Positions 34,471 to 42,458 of a stretch of 64,000 nt of DNA are shown in pieces. Both the position numbers and the translations under genes were made by a program. The stretch's first letter is position 1, and each line of letters begins with the position of its first letter. This stretch comes from JAPPHA01 sp965221575 (lineage in GTDB: Bacteria > Pseudomonadota > Alphaproteobacteria > Rhodobacterales > Rhodobacteraceae), in the NCBI GenBank assembly GCA_965221575.1, contig CBDCSM010000011.1:186001-250000 (forward strand), given 5' to 3'. The notes under the pieces were generated by a model. That model saw only the letters and a program-made list of their open reading frames with translations, did not search any database and was not told the origin of the DNA.

Positions 34471-34487
34471 CTGTTGAACGTCAACAG
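34471..34487. promoter_or_regulatory. 17-bp palindrome CTGTTGA-ACG-TCAACAG
   Basis: Perfect 7-bp arms with a 3-bp centre, 126 bp upstream of iolD and between the two divergent iol transcripts. This is the typical size of a dimeric repressor site. Confidence 0.45.
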
Positions 34488-34612
34488 TAATCAGGCGCCG
34501 GGCAACCCAGGCAAACGCCTGAAGTCGACGGCTTTTCCTTGGCTCTTGGCAGGGCCAGGGGACAAGGTCGGGGCTGTCGCGCAATGAGCAATGAGTCGAT
34601 TGTGGGGGAGGC

Positions 34613-36484
34613 ATGGGTACCGAGGCAAACAGTGTTCGTCTGACGACGACTCAGGCAATCGTCCGATTTCTGGCAAACCAGTATATCGAAACCGATGGCG
34701 GGAAGGTTCGCCTCTGCGGAGGCGGTTTCGCCATCTTCGGGCACGGGAATGTCACCTGTCTTGGCGAGGCTCTTTATCAGTACCGCGATGAACTGCCCCT
34801 GTACCGGGGACAGAACGAGCAAGGCATGGGACTTGCGGCAACGGCGTACGCCAAGTACCACCTTCGGCGCCGGTTCATGTTCTGCACGGCTTCGGCCGGC
34901 CCCGGAACATCCAATCTCGTGACCGCGGCCGCGACCGCGCACGCCAACCGGCTGCCGTTTCTCCTGCTGTGCGGCGACACCTATGTCACGAGGTTTCCCG
35001 ATCCCGTCCTTCAGCAGCTTGAGCATTTCGACAACCCGGTCGACGGCGTCAATGACGCCTTTCGCCCCGTGACCCGCTACTGGGACCGGATCACCCATCC
35101 GGCTCAGGTCATTTCGTCCCTGCCGAACGCGATCGCGACCATGCTCGACCCGTCTGACTGCGGCCCGGCCTTCCTCGGGCTGCCGCAGGACGTCCAGGGT
35201 TGGGCATTCGACTATCCGGTCGAACTGTTCGCCGAAACCGTTCATCGCATCAGGCGGCAAACTCCTGATCGCGATGAGACCGCCGCCGCGGCCGCGCTTC
35301 TCAGGACGGCTCGAAGGCCGCTGGTCATTGCGGGAGGCGGCGTACAATACTCGGGAGCCGTTTCCGAACTCGGGGATCTCGTGCACGGGCACAACATCCC
35401 GGCCGTGGAAACGATAGCCGGCCGGGCCAACCTGGTTGCTGACGATCCGCTCAATATCGGCCCGATCGGTGTCACGGGATCGAACTCCGCCAATGCCGTG
35501 GCCGAAAAGGCTGATGTCGTCATCGCGATCGGAACCCGTCTCCAGGACTTCACCACGGGTTCCTGGACCGCGTTCGATCGCTCGGCACGCTTCATTTCGC
35601 TGAACACGGCAAGGCACGATGCCCTGAAGCACCGCTCACTCCCAGTCGTCGGGGACGCGAAACTCGGGATTCGCGCGCTGATCGAGGCGATCGGCGACTA
35701 CGCGGCACCTTCTTCCTGGTCGGACCAGGCCAAATCGGAACGCGCCGCATGGGATGACTACGTCAGCGCCAATGTCCGGACGGGGAACCGCCCGAATTCC
35801 TATGCACAGGCGATCGGGGTCGTTAACGGACTCTGCAGGAAACGCGACCGGATCGTAACGGCAGCAGGCGGCCTCCCGTCGGAAATAGCCGCGAACTGGC
35901 GCACCCTTGACACGGGTACCGTCGACATCGAGTTCGGCTATTCATGCATGGGCTACGAAATTTCCGGCGGTTGGGGTGCCCGCATCGCCCAGTCCGAGGT
36001 TGAACCCGACGCCGACACCATCGTTTTTGTCGGTGACGGTTCGTACCTGATGATGAACTCGGATCTCTACTCTTCCGTCCTTTCCGGAAAGAAACTGATT
36101 CTCCTCGTTCTCGACAACGGCGGTTTTGCGGTCATCAACAAGCTGCAGAACAACACCGGCAACGAATCCTTCAACAACCTCATCGCCGATTGCAGACTCG
36201 GTGTCGATCCCTTCACCGTCGACTTCGAGATGCATGCCAGGTCCATGGGAGCCGACGGTGAAACGGTCGAACGCGCTTCGGATCTCGGGGCGGCCCTTGA
36301 ACGCGCGCGAGGTTCCGACCGAACCTACGTGATCGTCATGAAGGTTGACCCCTACGAAGGATGGACGGCCGAGGGTCACGCATGGTGGGAGGTCGGAACG
36401 CCGGAAGTGAGTGAAAGCGAACGGGTTCGAAAAGCGCATGCAGACATCGAAGCCGTCCGGGTCAGGCAACGGCCCGGGGTGTGA
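34613..36484 (+). CDS. iolD: 3D-(3,5/4)-trihydroxycyclohexane-1,2-dione hydrolase
   Basis: Thiamine-diphosphate enzyme opening the ring of trihydroxycyclohexanedione to 5-deoxyglucuronate in inositol breakdown. The 623-residue product has the normal length. N-terminal catalytic E69 lies in YRGQNEQGMGLAATAYAK; CTASAGPGTSNLVTAA follows. The ThDP/Mg motif is FVGDGSYLMMNSDLYSS ending in VLDNGGFAVIN. ATG at 34613 follows GGGGGAGG. First gene of iolD-iolC-iolB-iolJ, divergent from two dehydrogenases. It acts before IolB, which uses its product. Confidence 0.95.
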   Translation: MGTEANSVRLTTTQAIVRFLANQYIETDGGKVRLCGGGFAIFGHGNVTCLGEALYQYRDELPLYRGQNEQGMGLAATAYAKYHLRRRFMFCTASAGPGTSNLVTAAATAHANRLPFLLLCGDTYVTRFPDPVLQQLEHFDNPVDGVNDAFRPVTRYWDRITHPAQVISSLPNAIATMLDPSDCGPAFLGLPQDVQGWAFDYPVELFAETVHRIRRQTPDRDETAAAAALLRTARRPLVIAGGGVQYSGAVSELGDLVHGHNIPAVETIAGRANLVADDPLNIGPIGVTGSNSANAVAEKADVVIAIGTRLQDFTTGSWTAFDRSARFISLNTARHDALKHRSLPVVGDAKLGIRALIEAIGDYAAPSSWSDQAKSERAAWDDYVSANVRTGNRPNSYAQAIGVVNGLCRKRDRIVTAAGGLPSEIAANWRTLDTGTVDIEFGYSCMGYEISGGWGARIAQSEVEPDADTIVFVGDGSYLMMNSDLYSSVLSGKKLILLVLDNGGFAVINKLQNNTGNESFNNLIADCRLGVDPFTVDFEMHARSMGADGETVERASDLGAALERARGSDRTYVIVMKVDPYEGWTAEGHAWWEVGTPEVSESERVRKAHADIEAVRVRQRPGV

Positions 36485-36586
36485 GATGACGGAGGGAAAC
36501 GGACGGTCCGATGTCCTGGCTTCCTTCCACCCGCTCCCGGGAATCCCCCGCGAGCCGTTGACGGAGAATTTGCCGCCAAGGCAACC

Positions 36587-37567
36587 ATGACCCCTTTCGC
36601 CAAACTTGCGAGAAATCGGTTCCTGGTCGTCGGGCGGGGCGGCATGGACATCTATCCTGATCCGCCAGGCGTCCGGACCGAAGACGCGGTCCGTTTTTTC
36701 GCGGCCCTTGGCGGTTCGGCTGCCAACATCGCCGTCTCGGTGACCCGGCTTGGAGGCAGCGCCTCGCTGGTGTCTCCGGTCTCCGATGACGCTGTCGGCA
36801 GGTATGTCGTCAATCAGCTCGATCACTACGGGGTCGATCGGCGACATGTGACCTTCGTCGGCGGGCAGGCCCGGACATCACTCGCCGTGGTCGAAAGCAG
36901 GACGGAAGACCACCAATCCGTCATCTACCGCAACGGTGCGGCCGACTTCGAACTGACCGTCGCGGATGTCGAGAATCTCGACTACCGTGACTACGGCGCC
37001 TTTATCACGACCGGGACTGTCTTCGCTTCGGAACCGTCGCGAAGCGCCGGGTTTTACGCACTCGAACGCGCAAGGTCCGCTGGTCTGCCGTTGGTATTCG
37101 ACATCGACCACCGGCCATATTCCTGGCCTTCGGCCGAGATTGCATGCGAGATCTACTCGCGAGTCGGCCGCTCATGCGATTTTGTCGTCGGCAACGATGA
37201 CGAGTTCGGCTTCATGGCCGGGGACTATTCGCGCGGCCTCGACATGGCCCGCGTACTTGGCCGCAACACCGCCGGAGCGATCGTCTACAAGATGGGCGAG
37301 CACGGCGCGATCACTCTTGCCGGGGACCGCGAGATCCGCACCGGAATCTACCCGGTTACGGCGCTCAAGCCAACGGGTGCGGGAGACGCATTCATGGGCG
37401 GGTTCATGTCATCGCTCGCCAACGGACGCGATCTCGAGGATGCCGTCCTTCGGGGTTCCGCCTGCGCCGCAATCGTCGTCTCCAAGGTGGCCTGTGCTCC
37501 GGCCATGCCCGACGTGGCCACGCTCGAAGAATTCCTGTCCACGCATGACGGGCCCGTTCATTTGTGA
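36587..37567 (+). CDS. iolC: 5-dehydro-2-deoxygluconokinase
   Basis: PfkB-family kinase phosphorylating 5-dehydro-2-deoxygluconate at O6, 326 residues. It starts RNRFLVVGRGGMDIYPDPPG, has the FFAALGGSAANIAVSVTRLGG glycine pair and the catalytic/anion-hole motif KPTGAGDAFMGGF near the C-terminus. This is the short (one-domain) form without the DUF2090 extension. It lies 102 bp after iolD and 30 bp before iolB. Confidence 0.94.
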   Translation: MTPFAKLARNRFLVVGRGGMDIYPDPPGVRTEDAVRFFAALGGSAANIAVSVTRLGGSASLVSPVSDDAVGRYVVNQLDHYGVDRRHVTFVGGQARTSLAVVESRTEDHQSVIYRNGAADFELTVADVENLDYRDYGAFITTGTVFASEPSRSAGFYALERARSAGLPLVFDIDHRPYSWPSAEIACEIYSRVGRSCDFVVGNDDEFGFMAGDYSRGLDMARVLGRNTAGAIVYKMGEHGAITLAGDREIRTGIYPVTALKPTGAGDAFMGGFMSSLANGRDLEDAVLRGSACAAIVVSKVACAPAMPDVATLEEFLSTHDGPVHL

Positions 37568-37597
37568 CCATCCCCCGACGGCCATCGGAACACGCAC

Positions 37598-38440
37598 ATG
37601 CACATTCCTCCCCATGACAACCGAAACGAACCGATCGTGCACGCTGACAACGATTGTGTCCCCCTCACCTACTTCAACATCGTCAAGTTGCGGGAGGGGG
37701 AGAGTTTCGAATACAGCGTCCCGGGATACGAGACCTGCATCGTTCCCGCGACAGGGACCATCGACGTTTCGGTCGGCCATTCCTCGTTTCAGCGGCTCGG
37801 GAACCGCGGCCAGGATGTTTGGGACGGAGAGCCGGAGGGTGCGTACGCGCCAACGGGCGCCAGGGCCATCCTGACCTGCAGGTCGAAACAGACCGAGGTG
37901 TTCGTCGCGGGTGCGCGCTGCGACGAAGTGTTTGAACCTTTTGACGTTCGCGGCGATCAACTCGATGTCGTCCAGTACGGCTCGGACGAAACCAAGACCC
38001 ACCGGAAGATCAAGCATATTCTCGGACAAAAACAGGCCGGACGTGTCGGACGCCTGCTGGTTTCCGAGTTGTTTACCGTCGGAACAGGGGGCTGGTCCGG
38101 CTTCCCGTCGCACAAGCACGACACGGACCGGTTGCCTGACGAGACCCGGCACGACGAGACATACAATTTTCGCTTTCGCCCCAGTTACGGCTCGGGACTG
38201 CAAATGCTGCAGAGAGAAGACAACCTGCCCGGTGACGCCTACCATGTCGTCGACGGTTCGACGATTTGCCTGGACAGCGGGTATCATCCCTGCGTCGTGT
38301 TGCCGGGATACGAGATGTATTATTTCACCATCCTTGGCGGGCTGAGCCAGCGCGGGCTGGTCCAGTATTTCCAGCCGACCCATTCGGAACAGCTGAAGAC
38401 GATTCCCGGAATCCTGGACATGGTCGCGAAATTCAAATGA
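37598..38440 (+). CDS. iolB: 5-deoxyglucuronate isomerase
   Basis: Cupin isomerase converting 5-deoxyglucuronate to 5-dehydro-2-deoxygluconate, 280 residues. A bicupin fold is suggested by the two beta-rich halves. The metal-site segment WSGFPSHKHDTDRLPDETRH and YHVVDGSTICLDSGYHP are characteristic. It follows iolC and overlaps the aldolase start by ATGA, so the two are co-translated. Confidence 0.94.
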   Translation: MHIPPHDNRNEPIVHADNDCVPLTYFNIVKLREGESFEYSVPGYETCIVPATGTIDVSVGHSSFQRLGNRGQDVWDGEPEGAYAPTGARAILTCRSKQTEVFVAGARCDEVFEPFDVRGDQLDVVQYGSDETKTHRKIKHILGQKQAGRVGRLLVSELFTVGTGGWSGFPSHKHDTDRLPDETRHDETYNFRFRPSYGSGLQMLQREDNLPGDAYHVVDGSTICLDSGYHPCVVLPGYEMYYFTILGGLSQRGLVQYFQPTHSEQLKTIPGILDMVAKFK

Positions 38441-39291
38441 GCCTCGCGACGCTTGCGGATGTTCTCCAGCCTGCGCTCCGGCACCGGTACGCGGTCGCGG
38501 GCCTCGTGGTTCTCGGTTGGGAAGACGCGCGCGCCTACGTGGAAGCGGCGGAAGCGGAACGGGCGCCGGTCATCCTCCAGGCCGGGCCGGGATGCAGGGC
38601 TCATACCCCGTTACCCGTTCTCGCGGCCATGTTCCGCACGCTGGCGGCCGATGCGTCCGTGCCGGTCGTCGCTCACCTGGACCACGGGTACACCCGGGAT
38701 GAATGTGTCGAGGCAATAGACTCCGGGTTTACGTCCGTCATGTACGACGGATCGAGAAAACCGCTGCCACAGAACATCGATGAAACTGCCGAAATCGTCG
38801 AAATCGCCCGGCGGGCCGGCGTGTCCTCCGAAGGTGAGATCGGATTCGTCGGATATGCCTCGGGCGACGCTTCCACCACGACCGACTCGGACGAGGCTCG
38901 GCAGTTCGCGATGGAAACCGGCGTGGACGCCATGGCGGTTTCGGTCGGCAATGTTCATCTGAAGGAGACGCGTGACGCGACGATCGATCTGGATGCATTG
39001 CGGAAGATCGAGAACGTGACGACGGTTCCCCTGGTCATCCACGGAGCTTCAGGGGTCCCAACTACCCGCAGGAGCGAGCTGGCCCGGACAACTTCGGTCT
39101 GCAAGTTCAATATCGGGACGGAGCTTCGCAAGACTTTCGGGTTCGCCTTGCGCCAGGCGGTTGACAGGGACCGTAACCGTTTTGACAGGAACGCAATTCT
39201 CTCGGAAACGATCGTACCGGTTCGTGACGCAGCCCGGTCCGCCATCCGCGCGATTTCGGCGACTCCTACATCAAGCCCGGGTCATTTCTGA
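38437..39291 (+). CDS. iolJ: class II aldolase, 6-phospho-5-dehydro-2-deoxygluconate aldolase-like
   Basis: Zinc aldolase of the FbaA/GatY/KbaY family, 284 residues. Catalytic D and zinc H lie in VVAHLDHGYTRDE, with further zinc ligands in SVGNVHLKET and VIHGASGVP. Position after iolB points to cleavage of the IolC product to malonate semialdehyde and dihydroxyacetone phosphate. Because GatY/KbaY belong to the same family, it could conceivably also serve the KbaZ-dependent pathway 9 kb upstream; that is speculation. A candidate terminator begins at its stop codon. Confidence 0.9.
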   Translation: MSLATLADVLQPALRHRYAVAGLVVLGWEDARAYVEAAEAERAPVILQAGPGCRAHTPLPVLAAMFRTLAADASVPVVAHLDHGYTRDECVEAIDSGFTSVMYDGSRKPLPQNIDETAEIVEIARRAGVSSEGEIGFVGYASGDASTTTDSDEARQFAMETGVDAMAVSVGNVHLKETRDATIDLDALRKIENVTTVPLVIHGASGVPTTRRSELARTTSVCKFNIGTELRKTFGFALRQAVDRDRNRFDRNAILSETIVPVRDAARSAIRAISATPTSSPGHF

Positions 39292-39317
39292 TCGCAACTT
39301 CGGTCATCTTTTTTTCT
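39289..39317 (+). terminator. candidate Rho-independent terminator of the iol operon
   Basis: Short stem TGATCG / CGGTCA (one G-T pair) around a 6-nt loop, immediately followed by a T-rich run including seven consecutive T. It begins in the iolJ stop codon. Confidence 0.5.
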
Positions 39318-39667
39318 TTCCGTTGCGTCATGAGTCGCCGGAACGAAATGGTCGTGCCACGAGGCTTCCTGGATGCGAGGAGAGACGCGCCGGATGGTGG
39401 CGCGGATGTTCTTGGCGGATCCCGATGCGTTCGAAGGGCCCGGGTTCCGTTACGCTTGTCGTCATGCATGCGCTGTCGGAGATTGCGAGGGACAGCGACC
39501 GCTCAAGTCCTGCCACCGTGGGTTGCGGGAGCGACAGATCGTTCTTTTGACTGACGTTCCGGCGTTACGTTGGGCGCAACTTGCAAGAGACATGACAAAT
39601 GACGGTCAGCCGCAAATTTTTTCAAGAATCCCGTGCGCCGGTACCAAGACGTTCGCACCCACCATCG
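39318..39667. other. intergenic region, no gene seen
   Basis: 350 bp between the iol terminator and the HEPN gene. Several short open frames overlap each other here, and none shows a recognisable domain or a good ribosome-binding site. Confidence 0.45.
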
Positions 39668-40066
39668 TTACCTGACGTCCAACTCCGCAAGCCGCTGCCT
39701 AACAATTTCAAGCAACGCCTCTGTCTGCGCGAGGGCCTTGCCGCGGTCAAGCGGTCGAGAATCCGTGTCGGCAGACGTGTAACGCAAGCGAACGGCATAG
39801 CCGCTGTAGTCCACCAGACCGTCAAACCGAAAGACATCCGCGCCACGCTTGCGCAACATGTCCAACAGCGATGCCAGATCGTGCGACAATGGATAGATCT
39901 CACCCAAAGAAGCGAGCCAAGCCTTCAACAGTTTTTCGGCCGCCTGTTGCACGTGGAAGCCGAATATCTCGTCAACAAAAACGACGACGTCGCCCATTCC
40001 TCGAAGCGCCGACACGTCTTTCTCCGCCGCCTCCAGAAGTGTCCGAGCCTGCTTAAGGTCGCTCAT
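39668..40066 (-). CDS. HEPN domain protein (toxin-antitoxin partner)
   Basis: 132 residues, mostly helical. The HEPN core reads FGFHVQQAAEKLLKAWLASL, IYPLSHDLASLLDMLRK and LVDYSGYAVRLRY. In MNT/HEPN modules the HEPN protein is usually the toxin or effector. The RNase motif Rx4-6H of HepT is not visible, so this belongs to the COG2250-like group with less certain RNase activity. ATG at 40066 lies 14 bp inside the end of the nucleotidyltransferase gene, giving coupled translation. Confidence 0.85.
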   Translation of the reverse strand: MSDLKQARTLLEAAEKDVSALRGMGDVVVFVDEIFGFHVQQAAEKLLKAWLASLGEIYPLSHDLASLLDMLRKRGADVFRFDGLVDYSGYAVRLRYTSADTDSRPLDRGKALAQTEALLEIVRQRLAELDVR

Positions 40067-40388
40067 AGAGCACCTTGCCTTCCCGCAGCGCGCGCGCGAG
40101 CACGTGGTTGAGAGAATCGCGCCAGTAGTCGACCTCGTCACGGCTGTACACCAGGATGTCTTTCGGTACATGGAAATGCGCGAGGGCACGCCATATGCGC
40201 GCCTCTTCAACATTTCGGTCCCGACCCGGTCCGAACGGCTCGGCCTCGACGATCACCAGATCGACGTCCGAATTAATGCCCGCATTCGCGCGCGCGCGTG
40301 AGCCGAACAAGATGACCTGCTCGGGATCGGCCACTCTGACAATGGCTGCCGTCATTTGCCGCAATAGCGCGCTGTCAACCCGCGTCAC
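40053..40388 (-). CDS. minimal nucleotidyltransferase (MNT) antitoxin-like protein
   Basis: 111 residues from GTG 40388, with AGGACGG upstream. The nucleotidyltransferase motif is intact: GSRAR at 29-33 and SDVDL at 40-44, giving the two metal aspartates D41 and D43. MNT partners such as MntA inactivate HEPN toxins by AMPylation. An upstream GTG at 40421 is less likely because it would sit inside the promoter (TTATAA at 40423-40428 on this strand). The 12-bp inverted repeat at 40431-40461 is a candidate autoregulatory site. Confidence 0.87.
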   Translation of the reverse strand: MTRVDSALLRQMTAAIVRVADPEQVILFGSRARANAGINSDVDLVIVEAEPFGPGRDRNVEEARIWRALAHFHVPKDILVYSRDEVDYWRDSLNHVLARALREGKVLYERP

Positions 40389-40430
40389 GTCCGTCCGTCC
40401 TAATGAGACACATTCGGGCACTTATAACGA

Positions 40431-40461
40431 ATTCGTGGCAACAGGTCACGTTGCCACGAAT
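40431..40461. promoter_or_regulatory. perfect 12-bp inverted repeat upstream of MNT/HEPN genes
   Basis: ATTCGTGGCAAC at 40431-40442 and GTTGCCACGAAT at 40450-40461, with 7 bp between. It directly precedes the TTATAA -10-like box of the MNT gene, as expected for a toxin-antitoxin operator. A transcript hairpin is the alternative. Confidence 0.55.
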
Positions 40462-41116
40462 CGCCGTCTGTTTCCGAGGTTCGTCGGGGTCGTCCAGTGT
40501 GAACGCCCTTCCCGTGCAGTTACGCCAGTCCCTTGCGCCGAATGTGTGCCGCTAGAGTCAGATCAGCGTTGCCGGCATCGCCACATGTCGCACATACAAG
40601 GACGACCCGCGCTCCCGGGCAGGCAGAATTGGGTTCTGCGTGCCTGGCGCTTACACGGCGTTCCAGCGCACGGTGTACCCAATCATCGCGGCAGCCGTCC
40701 GGACCAAGCATCTGCACATGTGGCCCAAGGACGGTTCAAACTCATTCCTCACTGACCTCTCGGGATCGCCGTCACCTACGTGGCCCGGAAACCGGTCAAA
40801 TCACTGGGCTCCAACTTGGCAGCCTGCGGACCATGGCAAATCGTCGGAAATCGATTTCCGGACTTACGGGGTCTTCAGCAAAGAATTCGATGAGTTGACG
40901 GAATTTTTTGAAAATACATTCCCGGCTGAGGCAGTATATGCTGTCGTACAGTTTGGTGTGCCAAAGGTCTGTGCCCGATCTGTTGGCGACTTGATTGAAC
41001 ACATTTGGCGTCAGTTCCCAATGATCAAACAGACATAGCGAACTTGACCTTGAGTCGACTTTGACTCAAAGCACAAATTCAACCGGAATCGGTACTTTTC
41101 CCGGTGGAGGGGCCCA
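40462..41116. other. long intergenic region with possible TnpB tail
   Basis: About 650 bp without a confident gene. The minus strand at about 40520-40640 reads VLVCATCGDAGNADLTLAAH followed by IRRKGLA and a stop, like the zinc-ribbon end of IS200/IS605 TnpB. A rightward open frame (40640-41038) has no recognised domain. TTGAGTC-N6-GACTCAA at 41050-41069 is a short inverted repeat before the protease gene. Confidence 0.4.
40520..40640 (-). pseudogene. possible C-terminal remnant of a TnpB transposase-associated protein
   Basis: The segment C-x2-C-G...NADL-x3-AAHIRRKGLA followed by a stop resembles the TnpB signature C-x2-CG...AD-NAA-NI...G. The first zinc knuckle and all catalytic regions are missing. 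The similarity is short and could be chance. Confidence 0.28.
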
Positions 41117-42154
41117 ATGTACGATCAGGATCAGTTGCTTCGCGGCGGTGCCATCGGCGTGCTTTTGACCGTGCCGACATTTGCGTTCGCTTTGGAGCCC
41201 TTGCAGCGATGGATTCTCGAAACCGGATTTGAACCCGATCCAAGGTACGCGGAAGTGGTGGCGGGTGGACAGCCCCAAGGCGAATGCGGGTACCTGCCGT
41301 CCAGGCCGCAGCTTGTCGTCGATTACAGGAGCGGCGACTACGACTTGGGCATTGGCACCGAGGGCTTTGGCCTGGATACCACGCTGCAGGTCACAACACC
41401 GTCCGGCGATGTTCTCTGTGACGATGACAGCGGCGAGAACGACGGTGACGCGTTGATCACGCTGGATGACCCGGAAAGCGGTCGCTACGAGATTCGGGTC
41501 GGAACCTACTCATCCGAGGAGATCGGGACAAACGCCGATGTGTTTGTCACAGAGATTGATGCAAGGAGCTTTGGAACGGGCTTTTTTGTCACGGACAATC
41601 ACATCGTCACGAACTGGCATGTCATCGATGGTGCCAACGGTCCAGTGACCGGACGTGCCCTCGGCCGGCCGGAATTCGAGGCCGAGGTCGTGGTGTATAA
41701 CGAAGAGGACGACATCGCGCTGCTTTATACCAATGACAGGCCAGGGAGCTTCGGCACAGTGGCATTTCGTGCGTATCCACTGGCCTCCATCGGCGAGACG
41801 GTCTTTGCTTTCGGATTTCCCACGGATGGCGGCAACTTTACCCGGGGTGAAATCTCGGCACTGACCGGCGACGACGGCGACCTTGCGGAATTCCAGTTCA
41901 CGGCGCCGATCCAGCCGGGCAACTCCGGGTCGCCGTTGTTCGACGACGAGGGACGCGTCGTAGGTATGGTAACCTCATTTCAGGAAGGTGGACAGTTGGC
42001 CAATTTTGCGTTGCGCGGAACCTTGATCAGAGTCTTCCTTGACAGCAACAACGTGGCGTACAGGCTTTCGGATTCCGGCGAAGGTCAGCCCGATGGAGAA
42101 ATCGAAGCCATGGCACGAAATGCCGTGGTATTGTTGGATGTCGCCACCCGATGA
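41117..42154 (+). CDS. secreted trypsin-like serine protease with N-terminal PPC-like domain
   Basis: 345-residue exported protease. The signal peptide GGAIGVLLTVPTFAFA is probably cut before LEPLQ. Residues about 60-135 (RPQLVVDYRSGDYDLGIGTE, VLCDDDSGENDGDALITLDD, RYEIRVGTYS) look like a bacterial pre-peptidase (PPC) beta-sandwich, here placed before the protease. The catalytic triad is H168 (VTNWHVID), D199 (EEDDIALL) and S270 (QPGNSGSPLF). ATG at 41117 has GGAGGGG about 5 bp upstream. No PDZ domain is seen, so it is DegP-like in the protease only. Targets unknown; monocistronic. Confidence 0.87.
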   Translation: MYDQDQLLRGGAIGVLLTVPTFAFALEPLQRWILETGFEPDPRYAEVVAGGQPQGECGYLPSRPQLVVDYRSGDYDLGIGTEGFGLDTTLQVTTPSGDVLCDDDSGENDGDALITLDDPESGRYEIRVGTYSSEEIGTNADVFVTEIDARSFGTGFFVTDNHIVTNWHVIDGANGPVTGRALGRPEFEAEVVVYNEEDDIALLYTNDRPGSFGTVAFRAYPLASIGETVFAFGFPTDGGNFTRGEISALTGDDGDLAEFQFTAPIQPGNSGSPLFDDEGRVVGMVTSFQEGGQLANFALRGTLIRVFLDSNNVAYRLSDSGEGQPDGEIEAMARNAVVLLDVATR

Positions 42155-42458
42155 GCAATTTCGGGTGATTACATGTAACCTTGGTCGGTTCCATACATTG
42201 ACACAAATCGAGTTGATAGGAGGCCGACCAAGACAGAGTTACTCCGTGCCGGCTTGCTCTTCCTCGCTTTTGTCGACGCAGTTATCCGTAAGTTGAAATT
42301 TGAACCTGGCCGGCACCCGAACTGACTCCCAACGCCGGAAGCACAAGTTTCTCACTTCGGTGACGAGAGCTTGCCCGAATTGACAAGTGCACCGATCCTC
42401 CTCGGATGTCCGGAGATGCGTCCGGTCAAGCGGTTCGGATCGTGACAACATCGCGACA
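42155..42458. other. convergent intergenic region, no confident gene
   Basis: 304 bp. AGGAGG at about 42229 precedes a 31-codon open stretch (KTELLRAGLLFLAFVDAVIR, then KLKFEPGRHPN and a stop) without a standard start codon. It may be a fragment or chance. No terminator is obvious. Confidence 0.35.

Noticed and set aside
42201..42323. Small protein gene downstream of the protease
   Set aside because: AGGAGG is present, but there is no ATG, GTG or TTG at suitable spacing in the open frame, and no family match.
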